A stretch of DNA of 64,000 nt from Spongospora subterranea f. sp. subterranea (lineage: Eukaryota; Endomyxa: Phytomyxea; Phytomyxea; Plasmodiophorida): contig JAUGWO010000104.1 of the NCBI GenBank assembly GCA_049724395.1, positions 1-64,000 of the forward strand. The letters run 5' to 3'. Below, piece by piece: positions 10,903 through 23,232 of the stretch. A program made the position numbers and the translations under genes. The notes under the pieces were generated by a model. That model searched no databases. It was not told where the DNA came from and saw nothing but the letters and a program-made list of their open reading frames with translations. Position 1 is the stretch's first letter. Every line of letters starts with the position of its first letter.

Positions 10903-12609
10903 ATGGCTGTTATTGACGGGGATCAAATACGACGTCCTAGTTTATCGCAATCCACCCTTCATAAGCGGAAAGCCCCTGACCTACTCTGTACGACGTGTAA
11001 GAACCTAGCGGTGAATCGCCACTCTTTAACGTGTTCTGACCATTACCTGTATTACAGTGTCAGGGATCAGGGCGCCAGAGATAAATCATTTCACTATCGC
11101 CGAATATAATCTCTCGTTGATGACAGTGTCGCCACAAGGATCAAGACTTCATCAAATACGGAGCGATGCCCTATCCCTGATCTTGGATAAAGATGGGCTG
11201 AGATACAAGCCTGTCCAGTTGCCAGACCAGGATAATGATGCCGCCGTTGATCAAGATAATGGTCATGATGCCACGTTCCGCCCTTTATTCTGCATAGACG
11301 ACCAAGGAAATCCTGTCGCTGTTCAGCCCAGTTCCAAATCCCGACCGTCTTCAACTTTAGTCACCTGGCACCCTATCCTGCCTTTGATCGCCATCGCCAT
11401 GGCAGACGGTTCCGTCTATGTATATAATGTGGACAACCGTTGCTGGTCAATTGCCCTACATCACCGCCAACAGTCCAGTCCTCGCCATATTCAATACTGT
11501 ACTACTCACCCGAACATATTAGCGGTTTTATGTGGAACTCATGTCTGTCTATGGCAGATCGCTCCTGGTATGCCTCGCCCCTTGTTATTGTCTCGCTTTC
11601 CTGACTCTTTTATCAGGAAGTCAATCAGCCTCTTTAAGAATATTGAGACCCAGTGATTGGTCTGATTCTGTCCGTACCAGGGGACATGGATCACTGTCGT
11701 TCAATAATACTGGGCGCCTTCTAGCGTTTTCTAATGAAGGCCAGCCCTCGATTTGCATCTGGGATTTATCATCTGTATCTCCTAGTCGCCCCCAATCATC
11801 GCTAGCGATGCGCCTGTATTCTGTGAGCCTCGTCCAGTTTTCATCCAATGGCCGATATTTGGTAATGGTTACGTGCCGTGATTTTCTGACATCATGTTGA
11901 CAGCAAATATGCATGATTTAGGTGGCATTATCCTCCTCGTCTCCGCATTGTAAGCGCGCACCTGATCCGTCATGACCATCGTTTCTCTGACCTTCTCTAT
12001 CACAGTCTTTATTTGGGACACTCAGCAATGGCAATGCATGAGATGGAGTACTGGATCAACACCAGCACACACCCTCTCATGGCACCCGACCGTCGACATA
12101 ATGATCATGGCAAATATTGCATCAACAAAAATTCACACGTAAAGATTAGATGGTTTCTCATAATTTTTGATGATGAAGTTGTTAGGGTTCGCCTTTGCCC
12201 GTTGGAATGTTCGACTGGGCTGGATGTTGGTCCCAGTTTGGATGACGATCCTTTAGCTGGATTGGGTGGCAATGTCAAGCAAGTAGTTTGGTCACCAACT
12301 AGCGAGAGAGTTGCGGTCAGTTTCGAAGACGGATTTGATTGCTCGGATTTGATAGCAATCTTATCAACATCCGTTCAACATGACGACCCGATAAGGTTGG
12401 AACGATTGCATACTTTGACAATATAGATTCCTCAATGGCATAGGTTTACCCCAATTGGTTATATTCGTGGACCATCATCCAAGACCGCCAATCCACCTGT
12501 TGCCATGCAGTTCCGCCCTCAATTTGACGCCGGCGCTCTTCTCGCAGTGTTATGGAGTCATGGTCAGTTGACGTTTTATCCCATGCTGTTCGTGGGAACC
12601 CGTTCATGA
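10903..12609 (+). CDS. AAAS: Aladin-like WD-repeat nucleoporin
   Basis: Aladin is a seven-bladed WD protein of the nuclear pore complex, present in animals, plants and many fungi but lost in yeasts. The readable exons give VTWHPILPLIAIAMADGSVY, YVYNVDNRCWSIALHHR, LAVLCGTHVCLWQIAPG and, after a short intron at 11549-11590, SQSASLRILRPSDWSD. A blade with GSLSFNNTGRLLAF...ICIWDLSS follows. The last part holds GGNVKQVVWSPTSERVAVSF and, after an intron, PPVAMQFRPQFDAGALLAVL, which aligns with the aladin C-terminal FHPSFNKGALLSV segment. Stop TGA is at 12607-12609. The start is uncertain: ATG 10903 gives a short exon joined by a GTACGA...TTACAG intron to the main exon at 11058. Sequence between 11880 and 12200 probably holds more introns than I could place. 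Confidence 0.78.
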
Positions 12610-12644
12610 CTACGAGAACATGAAACATGTATCAAATTATAATA

Positions 12645-14429
12645 TCAGATAATTGCCTTATAAACAGCCAACCGATGTATGACATTGTATAATATATCTA
12701 ATCCCCATGTGAATCCGTTTCGAGAAACTCTCTCGTTTATACCATGAAACAAATGTGCAAAACTGGATTCCTTTTCAACAAAAACGGGAGCAAATCCGAT
12801 TGAGATCATTTTGGAAGGATGTCGCGAGTAAAATTTGGCATCTGTCTGGCCTGGACATAGAATTGGCATAATTTGCCCTGGTGGACCGCGATCATTCATT
12901 ACCTATCGACAAGGCTGATATAAGAGCAAGCTTAGAACATGCACTGCACGTCTGTAATACTTGACTGATCGTGTTCAAAATTGAGGATATAGCAGGATCA
13001 TCTGACGATTGAAGCGACAAAGGCAATGTTTCACTCAAAACAGATATATTCACGTCATCAATGCCATTGCGCCACAGGAGCTGTTCAATTTCAGCAACTA
13101 CATCCGTAAGTGAACAGCCAGGAAGCGTTCGACAAGAAATCGTCAGATGAGAAACAGACGGGACCTGAAAACACAGATCAAATTCCTCCTTAAAGTGTGC
13201 AGTATAATATTCCAGATACCTGATTAGATTTGACACCTCCGTTGATAATCGTGGGGACAGCGTTGTTGTGAAATAATGGCTCGATTACCCTAGCACTTTC
13301 CTTTGGCAAAATGTAATCTAGGAAGAAGTTGTGAAAAAACGGATGAAGAAAAGCAGCAGCAACTAGACGATTGAAAAGTGAGGGCCCGAATAAGATTTTC
13401 AGTTGCTATCGATGGCAAGTTTTCAATCAAAAAATTGTGATTTGATGAGAACAGTACTGACGGATCTGGCTTGGGGTATAACATGAAGAGGCAGCCGATT
13501 ATTACAGATAATAGCAGCAATTGATCCAATGCGCCCCACACAATTATCGTCATGATTGAAACAGCTATGACCTCCTTTCCCAGTACATTCAAGCTTTAAC
13601 ACGCCATTGCCTTTCTCACTGATTTGTACAGGATATAAAATTCTATTCTTGAAGTGGAACGGGAATCCCCCTCCTTCGGTAAACATGATGCCAGCATCGA
13701 TAAGATCAGGATGGTTTTCCACAAGGTATTTGGACCCGTAACGTGCTAGAATCCTCCTCATCTGCCACACTATCGCGATAGGGCCGATATCAAAACCAGA
13801 TACATCTGCAGTCAAACAATCCCTAACCCAGCGAAAATAATGTCGCGGTGAGGGACAATCCCGTTGCGCTTCATGTGGACCATAATGGCGACTGATGTAG
13901 CAGCGTGCTAATCAAAATCTGTTATATGTTGAAAAACTGGTTTACCAAAATACGAACGTGTTTCATATCAAGGGCGCCTCGTCCGTAAATGACCCCGTCC
14001 TGCTCCTCGGCGGCGAAGGGGTCGTGGCTCCAACCTTGGGCTTGCCAATCGGGTGCTGCTCGAAAAATGGTAAAGTAAGGAAGGAAATTAAAAAAACGAG
14101 GCCTGACCTGGTACCACATCAAGATGGGCGCTGAGTAGAATAGGCGGGAGTTCGCTGGATCCATTCCCTGCTAACCGAGCAATTATATTAGGTCTCTTCT
14201 CTTTCCCGTATACGATCTGCCGTATTCGTCAGGGTGTCTGATTAGACAATACTAAATGTGTTATGACCTTATAGGGAATCTGTTCTTCTTTAAACACCGT
14301 CTCTAAAAGATCAACAGCAGCGGTCTCGTCTCCGTTACCTTCACCGTAGTTTGTAGTATCGCATCGTAACAGGCTCTTGAATAACGATACAGCATAGTGA
14401 TGATCAATAAGGACTAGATTATCACCCAT
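12645..14429 (-). CDS. M20-family metallopeptidase (carboxypeptidase S / deacylase type)
   Basis: M20 enzymes are two-zinc exopeptidases or amidohydrolases. After splicing, an N-terminal MGDNLVLIDHHYAVSLFKSL leads to LLSAHLDVVPG (first metal His, catalytic Asp), then IYGRGALDMKH (bridging Asp), then MFTEGGGFPFHFK, where the general-base Glu lies. Next come LECTGKGGHSCF and, further on, PTIINGGVKSNLI and CRTLPGCS, typical of the dimerisation lid domain. The last exon holds PILCPGQTDAKFYSRHPSKM and FHGINERVS; the latter carries the final metal His. Several introns of 40-60 nt interrupt it. TEGGG rather than the EE pair matches the vacuolar/bacterial amidohydrolase branch. No signal peptide is visible, so the compartment is unknown. 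It converges with aladin, with only 35 bp between their stop codons. Confidence 0.87.
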
Positions 14430-15870
14430 AACGATATCAATAATGATCAGAGAGTAATAAGTTACGGCAAATGTTCATTCACCGGTCTAAATGTGTAACG
14501 ACTGGCTCAGTCAAGCGGTTTATCCATTCTGAACCGTTAAGAAACAGCTGACCCAGTGGCAATTTACATTTCCCAACTATTGAAGGGGCTTGATTTCCTT
14601 CACGTCCAACGGCTCATACACAGGTCTTGGGCCTGCGAGGTGTTAAATGTTGGTTTAGTCGCGGACCCAATGAAGTGCTTTAAAAGGTAAAAGGAACCGT
14701 TTATCTGTTACAATTCACACCAGCCAGTTGGTTATTAAAATCATCATCCAGTTTCAGGCTGCTCTTCGTTCTTCTCCCAGATCATCTTCCGTGTGATGTT
14801 TATTCCTTTCTATATTCATGTCTCTCTGAACATGCAATATAGTAGTAAATGAAGGTTTTTTGGCAGAAGCACTAACTCAGAACCTGCCAGTTCTTCTGGG
14901 TTCCACCACAAACAAAAGATAAGAAATCGACCAAACGGACCTCTGTGTTAAGGGAAACCCCACAGCCGCGATCCCGAGGTCCCATAATATCCGTGGAAGC
15001 CTCGATTCAATATTAACGGAAGAGCATTTGTGATTTCAGACAATGTCAGGCGTACATAATTAGAGTCACGCGTCGAATCTTTCAATGATCGTTCGCGCGC
15101 TAAATGATGCGCTACAGCAATCACTGGCCGTCTTAGTCATTAGTCCGCCGTCAATGGGCAATCAATGTCACCTGGCGTCCACAAATCCTACCTTTTAATG
15201 AAAACAACATGAGATATTTGCAAATTATCAAATGCCTTTACCAAATCATGCAAAAAGCATCGCATCGCACATATATAAGTCGATGAGCGACTATTGTACA
15301 CAGATTATTACAACAATTGAAAGTGTAACACGACGACGTTCAATAAATTCGAGGTATGCTTGTCAAAGTCGCAGGATGAATTCGTCATTTGCTCGCAGCT
15401 TAAAGCGAAAAGTAGTAGTACTAACGATCTGAACGGTGGGGTTAAATCTGGCGGAAGGCTGTGCTGCTAGGAGGAGGGTAACGGTAATTCGGCTGGAAGG
15501 AGGGGTTTGGTGACAGCTCACTGTGATGCTTCTAAAATGATATGATGGGAGTTCAGGAAAAAGGGGAAGAGGGGTGGCAGTTAGTGGTGGGGAAGGTCTG
15601 GTGGCTGATAATGCTGTGTTTCTGGCTGTATATGTGTGTTTTCAAATGGGAGGAGCCGTATCGTAACGACACCCCATTACCCCTAAACGATTGAACAGCC
15701 TAGGCTGCCGATCACCAAATCTACTCCATTGCTGACTACCTACGACAAATTACGAATGTTCTTTGCTTCTGCATCGCAATCGTTCCGTCGCAGTCAACGA
15801 CCCCCCTTTGTTCGCGACTTTTTCTCTACGTCCTAACTTGTCAGAGCATCAAATCCACACACCATCGTTC
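14430..15870. other. Longest quiet gap, no gene recognised
   Basis: About 1.4 kb between the divergently transcribed M20 and GnT-I genes. A small + frame at 15232-15432 and G/T-rich DNA at 15460-15660 are the only features noticed. Neither shows a known domain. Both promoters must lie here. Confidence 0.4.
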
Positions 15871-17859
15871 ATGCTCCACCGTCGCGACAACCGATCGCAT
15901 CGTCCAACTGGAACTTCAAGATTATTTGAGAGTTCGCGTACAGGAAGATATGTCCACAAACTAAAACCGGCTATCGGCTTTTTGTTATTTCTTATATGTG
16001 GTGTAATACTTTTAAGCGTGCTTACTATGAAGTCGAGTCCGGAAGAGTTCAGGCCTCAACCTATACAAAGGTTACTCAATTGTGCATTTGTCATACTACT
16101 TGCGAGCAATCTTTGTTTATTGTTGAGTTATCTTCTCATAGTACTGAGATTGGGTTATTCTTTGTTTTTTTTTAATTATTATAAGAATTTATGCCAAGTC
16201 CTTTCGTATTTTCTTCGTAAAAGCGTACATGAAGATGGAATTTTCTGACAATTTTCTTCTTTGTAGTGTCTCACCCGTCATTATATCACCAAGCAAAATT
16301 CGTGGTCCAGCAGTTTCTCCGGTCATAGCCGTTGACGCCATTGGTGTGTTCACTCGATCACTCATTATGCAAATATTTCAGTATTCGTTGTTATTGCGAT
16401 GATCTTTGCATGACCCATTTTTTTATTGTGCATCTTTCGCTTTTCAGGTCCCCCTGCAAACTCAGTCGACATCGCTGTTGTTCTTGTTTGTTTTAATCGT
16501 CCCGATTACGTTCGTCGCACTGTTGATTCCCTTCTCACCATCTGGCCAGAAAACAGTTCCATCGGTCCGGCACGGTTGCACTTGACTATATCTCAAGATG
16601 GAGATTTTAAACCAGTTACTAGCGTCATTGAACTGTGGGGTCTCCTATCGTTCACCAGGTGTAGTTGAGATTAAAAGCCTGTTTGCAGACTTTTGAAGGA
16701 TCATGACAATGTTCAGCATTTACGTTTTAATTACGATCACGACAAATGGCAAGCTTCATATCCCGAGCAATTCTTGCAGGATTTCTCTGTATACTATCGC
16801 ATCAGTGCACATTATCAGTTTATATTGAACGACTTTTTATTCAATAAGAATAACAGTCATCTATTATTCATTGAAGGTCAGTGTCAATATGTTCTTCTCG
16901 GTTATTATTCATCAGTTGGCGCTTCTGGCCCTAGACGATATGGAGTTTGCGCCAGATTTTTTGTCGTATTTTGCAGCGTTGGCCAATCCCTTGATTAGAT
17001 GGCAGAGCTCAACGTACTGTGTGTCGGCTTGGAATGATAATGGGCGCGAAAATCTGGTTTCTAACCCGAGTGGGACACGATATATGCGCCCTCGATTGAC
17101 AAATGATTTGACGATATTTCAATTTCAGATGTCCTATATCGCACCGATGTATTCCCTGGCCTTGGCTGGATGCTAACACGGAAGATGGCGCATGAGTTGT
17201 ATGAGAAATGGCCTGCTGGATTCTGGTATAAACCCTGAAGTGCACATTCCTGCTCTCATGCCACTAAAAATCTGTCAGGGATGATTGGCTACGTGCTCCT
17301 GAACAAAAGCGAGGGCGATCGTGTGTTTACCCTGAGATGAATCGGGTGAAGACATTTGGTAGCGAAGGAAGCAGCCACGGGGAGTTTTACGCACAGGCAA
17401 GTGTTTATTGCAAATATGTTGGTTTATTCTCATGTCGTTCAGTATTTGGAAAGGATTCAATTGAATACTGTCAATATTGATTGGTTGAAGCAAAGTTCCG
17501 CAATACCGGAAACCCTCGACCCAATAAAATTTGAGGCGAGATTATACGATGACTTAAAAAAAGCAACCACGATAACCCGGTCGGAGATGAAAGGGCTTCT
17601 GGATGGATCTAAACCTTTGGGGTTATGTGTGTCGGGTTGTGTTTCAATTAAGTTTTGACATTTTGTTTGTAGCGATGGACCATACCGCATTTATTATACA
17701 AACGAGGCGGAATATATTGATATCGCCATAGCAACCCAGATCATGCCAGATTGGAAATCCGGTCTTCCGCGAACATCTTATGCTGGAATTGTTCCAATCC
17801 GCATGTTAAAAAAACCCATGTTGTATATAAGTCCCGTCGTTAAAAGCTCAGGAAGCTAG
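15871..17859 (+). CDS. MGAT1: Alpha-1,3-mannosyl-glycoprotein 2-beta-N-acetylglucosaminyltransferase (GnT-I)
   Basis: GnT-I adds the first GlcNAc to Man5 N-glycans in the Golgi and opens the route to hybrid and complex glycans. The protein is type II: a basic N-terminal tail, then one membrane span, PAIGFLLFLICGVILLSVLT. After short introns the catalytic fold starts DIAVVLVCFNRPDYVRRTVD. A junction near 16877/16935 gives IEDDMEFAPDFLSYFAAL, the EDDLE manganese/UDP-binding motif with Leu replaced by Met. Next are SAWNDNGRE, FPGLGWMLTR, a RVKTFGSEGSSHGEFYAQ segment (family TYTFG..GVSHGQFYDQ) and, at the end, DWKSGLPRTSYAGIVPIRM. The stop is TAG at 17857-17859. The order of all family blocks is kept and nothing points to decay. 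Confidence 0.9.
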
Positions 17860-18145
17860 AAAACATTGTTTTATCGATAAATTATTTATAAATCAGTTAT
17901 TTTTGTGCTTAGTTCTCTCCTATAGCTTTGATGAAATGAAATCCCTTTCATGCAATCTATTGGTAGAACATTTGAGTTTTCAAGAATTGCCTGTGGCTGG
18001 CGGCACATGGCCATTGGTACTGTAGTCAGGGTTTGGCGGATAGTGCAGTGGATACACTGATTGACCGAGTCAGAGTCATCTTACTGAGGCTGCGCAATTA
18101 CCAAATCCGTTGAAACAATCATTAATATAAAGTACGTCGCTCAAC

Positions 18146-19865
18146 ATGTTCGCTTGGCTATTTTCAAATAGAGCAGATACTGAGAATGGCGATGTAGAGG
18201 AGAGATCTAGCACAACTGTTGAATCCTATGCTGACACCGTTGGTGAACGTGCGTCCGGAGATCATGCGCCACGTCCCATAGGCGATGCTTCTGGTTCCCT
18301 AACTAAATATTCTGAAGAAACTGGTCTGTTTTCTACTGTTCTCGAAGTTGCTTATGTTCATATTACCCCCACCGTCGATCCGTTAAAAAGCTTTGCAAAT
18401 ACATTTTCTGTTTATGACGAGCATGGTCATGTTCAAGTCACCCAGAACCTAGGTTAGACCCTAATTTTTTTCGATAATTTGGGCTTATCAATTGTTTGTA
18501 GACCATGGTATGCAAATACAGTTCAACAAGAAAGATCATTCCATGGTATGGATTTTACCGATGGGCGATGAACTTGATGATGAATTGGTCACTTTGGGAT
18601 TTACATTCGATGATCCAATCACTGAAGATTCTTTTAAATTGCTTATCGCCACTAAATTATATGAATCATCACGTCAAGAGAGCTTTGTAAAAACTGTCAA
18701 AGCCCAAGATCAAGATTGGGTTCTCGGATCTCATGCGCAGGTGGACGAGGATGCTGAAGTAGAAGATCCGATGGAAGTCGTATCCGAATCTGAGGAAGAG
18801 AACGATGAATCTTCTCATCCCAGAACTCCTTCTAGAGTCTCCAAAGACTCGTCGAACGCTAAAAACTCTCATTTAGCTATCGGAATGGGGCTGGATCGAA
18901 GCTACGTAGTCCGGGGTCCTCATATTGGCGTATTCAAACATGGGCGGGACGGTATGAACCATTTGGCCACTTTTGATCAGGTTAAAGGAAGTGACGGGAC
19001 TGTATTTTCGCCTACAAAAATCATGTTGCATGATCGTGATAGAAAGATGCTTATGCTGCGCCCTGATCGGTTAAACAGTGTTGTTGAACTTGACCTGGAA
19101 ACACAACAAGTCGTTCAAGAGTATCAAGCCGAGGATGAAACAACGATTAGAGATCTTGGGCCACATTCGCGTTATTCTCAGATGACAGGCACTGAGCTTA
19201 TTACCGGTCTCAACAAGAATTCCGTGTTCGCCATGGACCCTCGACTAAACAGTCAAAACAAAAAAGTCAAGGGGTTTTCGTATGCTGCAAATCCACATTT
19301 GTCATGTGTTGCCGCAACCGGAAATGCTCAGTATGCATTTGGCAGCGACAAAGGAGAGATTCGAATGTTTTCGGATGTGGGCAAGCGAGCCAAGACATTA
19401 TTGCCCGGTCTTGGACACGCCATTACCGCAATTGACACGAGCGAGGATGGCAAATGGGTTCTGGCCACCACTGATCGCTATATTATGCTCATCTCTGCCG
19501 AAACTAGTGATGGTCGCACTGGTTTTGATGTTTCCCTTGGGAAATCAAAGCCGGTTCCAATCAAACTCCAGTTGAAACCTCAAGATATGGTCAAATATCG
19601 CATCAGAGAAGTATGCTTCCGCAAGGCAAATTTTGATATGGGCGAAGGAAAGAAAGAACAGTGGATTGTTTCTGCAACCGGAAATCTTCTTATCACTTGG
19701 AATATGAAGAATGTTTTACGCGGACGTATCAATGACTATACGGTTAAAGTTTACGACGAGGCAGTCGTTGCGGATCAGTTCCGTTATGGGCACTCAGATA
19801 TCGTTGTCGCGCTACCTGATGACGTGAAAAGAGCGCATTTTCATCCTAAGAAGTCTAACGCATGA
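18146..19865 (+). CDS. VID27: VID27-family protein
   Basis: The VID27 family is found in fungi, plants and many protists. The yeast member was found through vacuolar import and degradation of fructose-1,6-bisphosphatase, but its molecular role is poorly known. Exon 1 (18146-18455) joins through a short intron ending TTTGTAG at about 18501 to the long exon. An acidic, Ser-rich stretch (VSESEEENDESSHPRTPS) separates an N-terminal domain from the conserved beta-propeller-like C-terminal domain, with HIGVFKHGRDG, DRDRKMLMLRPDRLNSV, SRYSQMTGTELITGLNKNSV, AYAFGSDKGEIRM-type text and GKWVLATTDRYIMLI. At about 560 residues it is shorter than yeast Vid27 (782), mainly at the N-terminus. An upstream exon cannot be excluded. 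Confidence 0.86.
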
Positions 19866-20240
19866 TGCGGTCCCTTCCGCCTCCTAATCTTCCTAAAATC
19901 TATCGAATAATAAACTATTGAGATATGTGTTGACGCCAGGAAGGAGCCTAAAGCGTGCTCGATGGCGCGGCCTCCATGGTGTGGTTCGATAGCGCGTGTT
20001 TGGTTAGGTGGCCGGTGTTGATTGCGTTCGTCTGATTCTCCGACTTGGCCAGGTCGGTCGCGTATCGTGAACTGGTCTAAACGAGCGGCCCCTTAGTGGA
20101 CTGGGGTTGGGGGCGGCTGGATCGAGGTCATCACATCTTCAATATCCAACACCGCTCGTAGATCGACCAATACGGGACCCGCCTCCCGTATTGGAGTATG
20201 GCCGCTTACCCGGTCCCAGCATTCGCCAGGTCGCCAACTG
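19866..20240. other. GC-richer intergenic region with hairpin
   Basis: The gap between VID27 and the WDR44-like gene is richer in G/C than its surroundings. It contains the perfect hairpin at 20167-20194 listed separately. No coding sequence is recognised. Confidence 0.45.
20167..20194. repeat. Perfect 11-bp inverted repeat, 6-nt loop
   Basis: CCAATACGGGA (20167-20177) and TCCCGTATTGG (20184-20194) are exact reverse complements around CCCGCC. It lies 47 bp before the WDR44-like start codon, so it could be a 5' UTR hairpin or a protein-binding palindrome. Confidence 0.7.
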
Positions 20241-22253
20241 ATGCATCAGACGGTAGGGCGACGGCACGCCTCCCAGAAACTCACGATTATTGATAAACTG
20301 ATAGATAATGATGACGAAAAATTCTACGACGCCAACGAGACAATCATAAGTGATGATGATGCTGTTCAAAATACCACATTTAGGCAATCATCAGTCACTG
20401 AAATATGTCTGTGCTTTGATACTATCGCCGTTATAGTGAAGATTTGTCTCTAAATCTGGTCAGCAGATGATGGTAGCGATAGTGGTGACGACAGTGAAGA
20501 CAGTGCCGAGATCCAAGATGCAGCCGCTATTGCTCAAGATAATATCGATAGTGTTGCAACTATAGCAGCGGATGTAGCTGATGAGAAGAGAAATCAGGTC
20601 TGTAATCAACTTTGTCAAAATTTTACCATGGCTTTGATAACGGTCAGATTTAGGTTGTGAATCTTGATACTGGGGAAATATTTGCTATTGAGAAGCTTAA
20701 TCCACCAACCGATACATTTCACACGGTGAGGGAAGCTGAACCTCCTCCAGACGTTGATGAGAAAGAGATTTTGAAAAAGAAAATCCGCACTGGGTTTATC
20801 TCGAAAATGTTGCATCGGTCAATTTGCTTTTTGCCATGTCTACCGACTGCAGTTTAATTTGTTAATTTCAGATCGGTGCCATCGGATGTGCTCATCTCCA
20901 ACCAAATCAAAGTAAAAACTCACAAAAAGACTGAATTGGACATAAGCGGCTTAAAGAATGTACAAACTCTATTAGTTCATCATGGGCCAATCTGGACAAT
21001 GAAATGGACGGTGTGTGGTAATTATTTGGCAACCGCTGGGCAAGACGCGATCATCAGATTATGGTTGGTTAATGGTGGCGATGCTAAGCCTGACGAAGAG
21101 CATGTTGAAAGGAGTTCTCCTGCATCAGTTCCTTCGAGTGACCCATATTCCCATAGCGTGTTTATGGAGACTCCCCACAGGGTTTATGCTGGCCACAAGA
21201 GCGATATTATTGATTTGGCATGGTTAGTGGAAACCCAAATTATCAGTATATAATCTCTTTAAAGTAGACGTTCGTCTCAAACCGTAACTTCAGGTCAAAG
21301 TCATCATTTTTACTTTCGGCATCCATGGACAAATCTGTTCGTCTGTGGCATGTATCAAAAAATCAATGTCTATCATCTTTCCAGGTATATTTCTATTTTG
21401 TTTGACCATATCTATTGTTAACCCAATATGTTTAGCATGCTGATTTCGTGACTAGCGTTGCTTTCCACCCATCTGAATCGCGTAAATTTCTGTCGGGCTC
21501 ATTGTGAGTGAATTGCGCATCGTGGTTTTGGTGTTAACTGATAGTCTCAGCGATAAGAAGCTGCGCATGTGGGACATTCTTGATCATCGAGTCGTGGACT
21601 GGGCGCAGACATCGACAATGATCACTGCAGCGGCATTTAATCAGACCGGCAAACTTGCTGTTGCTGGTCTCTACAATGGACAGGTTATGTTTTACCAAAG
21701 TCAAGGGCTCACTTATTTCACACAAATTGATTGCCGCAATCGTAAAGGCAAGCATAAACGTGGCCGTAAAGTTACGGGATTGCAGTTTTCAAACGATGGC
21801 CAGCAGATATTGATTAGTACTAATGATTCTCGAATTCGTTTGTACGATATGGATGATTACTCAATGTCAATGAAATATAAAGGCCACGAGAATGAGACCC
21901 TTCAAATCAGAGCGCATTTTTCTGAAGATAATAAGTTCATCATCAGTGGTTCTGACGACTCCGACGTCTTTGTTTGGCCAACGAATAAGGACTGCGCCCA
22001 ATCCCTCAAACGCCATATAGTTTCGCGAGATCGCGATGACAGGAATGATTCGTATGAGTATTTCAAGGCTCACAATGGAATTGTGACCGTTGCTCTCATG
22101 GCACCAGAGAAGACGTGTTTGTTCGCAACAAGAGCATGGCCGCAAGGTGGAGAAATAAGGCATCTTATTGTCGCTGCAGGTTACGACGGTCGCATTAAGA
22201 TTTTCGAAAACAGGGGAGACCCTGTCCAACTTAAACAAAATACATTTATTTGA
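20241..22253 (+). CDS. WDR44-like WD40 protein
   Basis: WDR44 (rabphilin-11) is a Rab11 effector on recycling endosomes. The fungal and plant relatives are less well studied. The first exons encode an acidic, Asp/Ser-rich N-terminus, with introns near 20387-20463, 20600-20653 and 20812-20873. The propeller begins with ELDISGLKNVQTLLVHHGPI and MKWTVCGNYLATAGQDAIIR, followed by an insertion that ends TPHRVYAGHKSDIIDLAW. Then come SFLLSASMDKSVRLWHVSKN, HADFVTSVAFHPSESRKFLS, DKKLRMWDILDHRVVDWAQT and IRAHFSEDNKFIISGSDDSD; these are the diagnostic WDR44 blocks, including the insertion after the first blade. The stop is TGA at 22253. Whether it binds Rab11 cannot be told from sequence. Confidence 0.85.
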
Positions 22254-22486
22254 GAACTGCTGAAGACCATTGAGTGTCTAGCTGATTCGAAACCATCGGT
22301 GACAGCGTATTTGATTTATCGTTTGGTGGTGGCGATGCCCCTTGGTGGTGCGTGTGGACCTGTGGACCTGTGGCGGTTGTGTGTGAGGAGGGCAGGGGCA
22401 GTGTATCCTCTGGTCCGTTTGAGGTCCAGTCTGATCCCTATTGGCCAACCCCAACCTCTTATTAGCTGTCCTGTTTCCTGGCGAAT

Positions 22487-23232
22487 ATGGCGCCCACCAT
22501 TGAGGAGTGGTGGACTTCCTTGCCGGTAATCACCAAGGGCCTCCTATTGGCATGTTCGGGCACAACGATGGCGGCGGCGGCCGGAATCGTTGGCCCCGCC
22601 GATCTGTTTTTCAGCCTTGACGCGGTCCTGACTCGGTGGCAGATCTGGAGATTGATAACCTGTTTTACATTCCTGGGCCCAATAGGGATCGGTCTGATCG
22701 TTCAGCTCTATATGATGTAAGGATAAGGGCGCGCCTTCTTACCGTGTCCATCATAATCTCTATTTTCAGTTCCAAATACGGCACCATCCTTGAATCCACC
22801 TACTTTTCCGGTTCTACTGGTCGTGCCGATTTCGTGTTCATGTTGCTGGTCGGCGGTGCTGTTCTCATTCTCGTATCTCTTGTGGTTCCTGGTCTTTACT
22901 TCTTGGGTGCGTCTCTGGTCACCTACATCATCTATGTATGGAGTCGTAAGGATCCGTTCGGCCAAGCCACGTTCTTCGGCTTTCGCTTCAGTATATGGCA
23001 ACTACCGTTTGTGTTGATGGTGTTTCATGTACTCATGGGAGGTTCGGTGATTCCTGATCTTGCTGGCATATTCGCCGGGCACGTCTACCACTTCTCAATC
23101 GACATCGTACCAAAAGTGTACGGGTTGACCGTCCTCAAAACCCCATCGTTCCTTGCATCAATATGTGGTGAAGCCAGCTTTTCCACAGGTTATGGATGGC
23201 GATCTTCTGGACCAGGGTATCGATTAAATTAA
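22487..23232 (+). CDS. Derlin (ER-associated degradation)
   Basis: Derlins are rhomboid-like pseudoproteases in the ER membrane that help retrotranslocate misfolded proteins. One intron (about 22718-22769) joins LIVQLYMI to SKYGTILESTYFSGSTGRAD. The N-terminal EEWWTSLPVITKGLLLACSG and LTRWQIWRLITCFTFLGPIG match the Derlin signature (W.Q.WR..T.F). Later segments HVLMGGSVIPDLAGIFAGHV fit the IGGS...GN..GH block, and the tail GWRSSGPGYRLN matches the WG.G.RLG ending. There are about six hydrophobic spans and no rhomboid Ser/His dyad. The length (about 230 residues) is normal. The fungal Der1/Dfm1 versus Derlin-1/2 assignment is not resolved. Confidence 0.93.

Noticed and set aside
18010-18130. 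tRNA-like stretch before VID27
   Set aside because: No cloverleaf could be formed, and no B box (GGTTCGA) is present.
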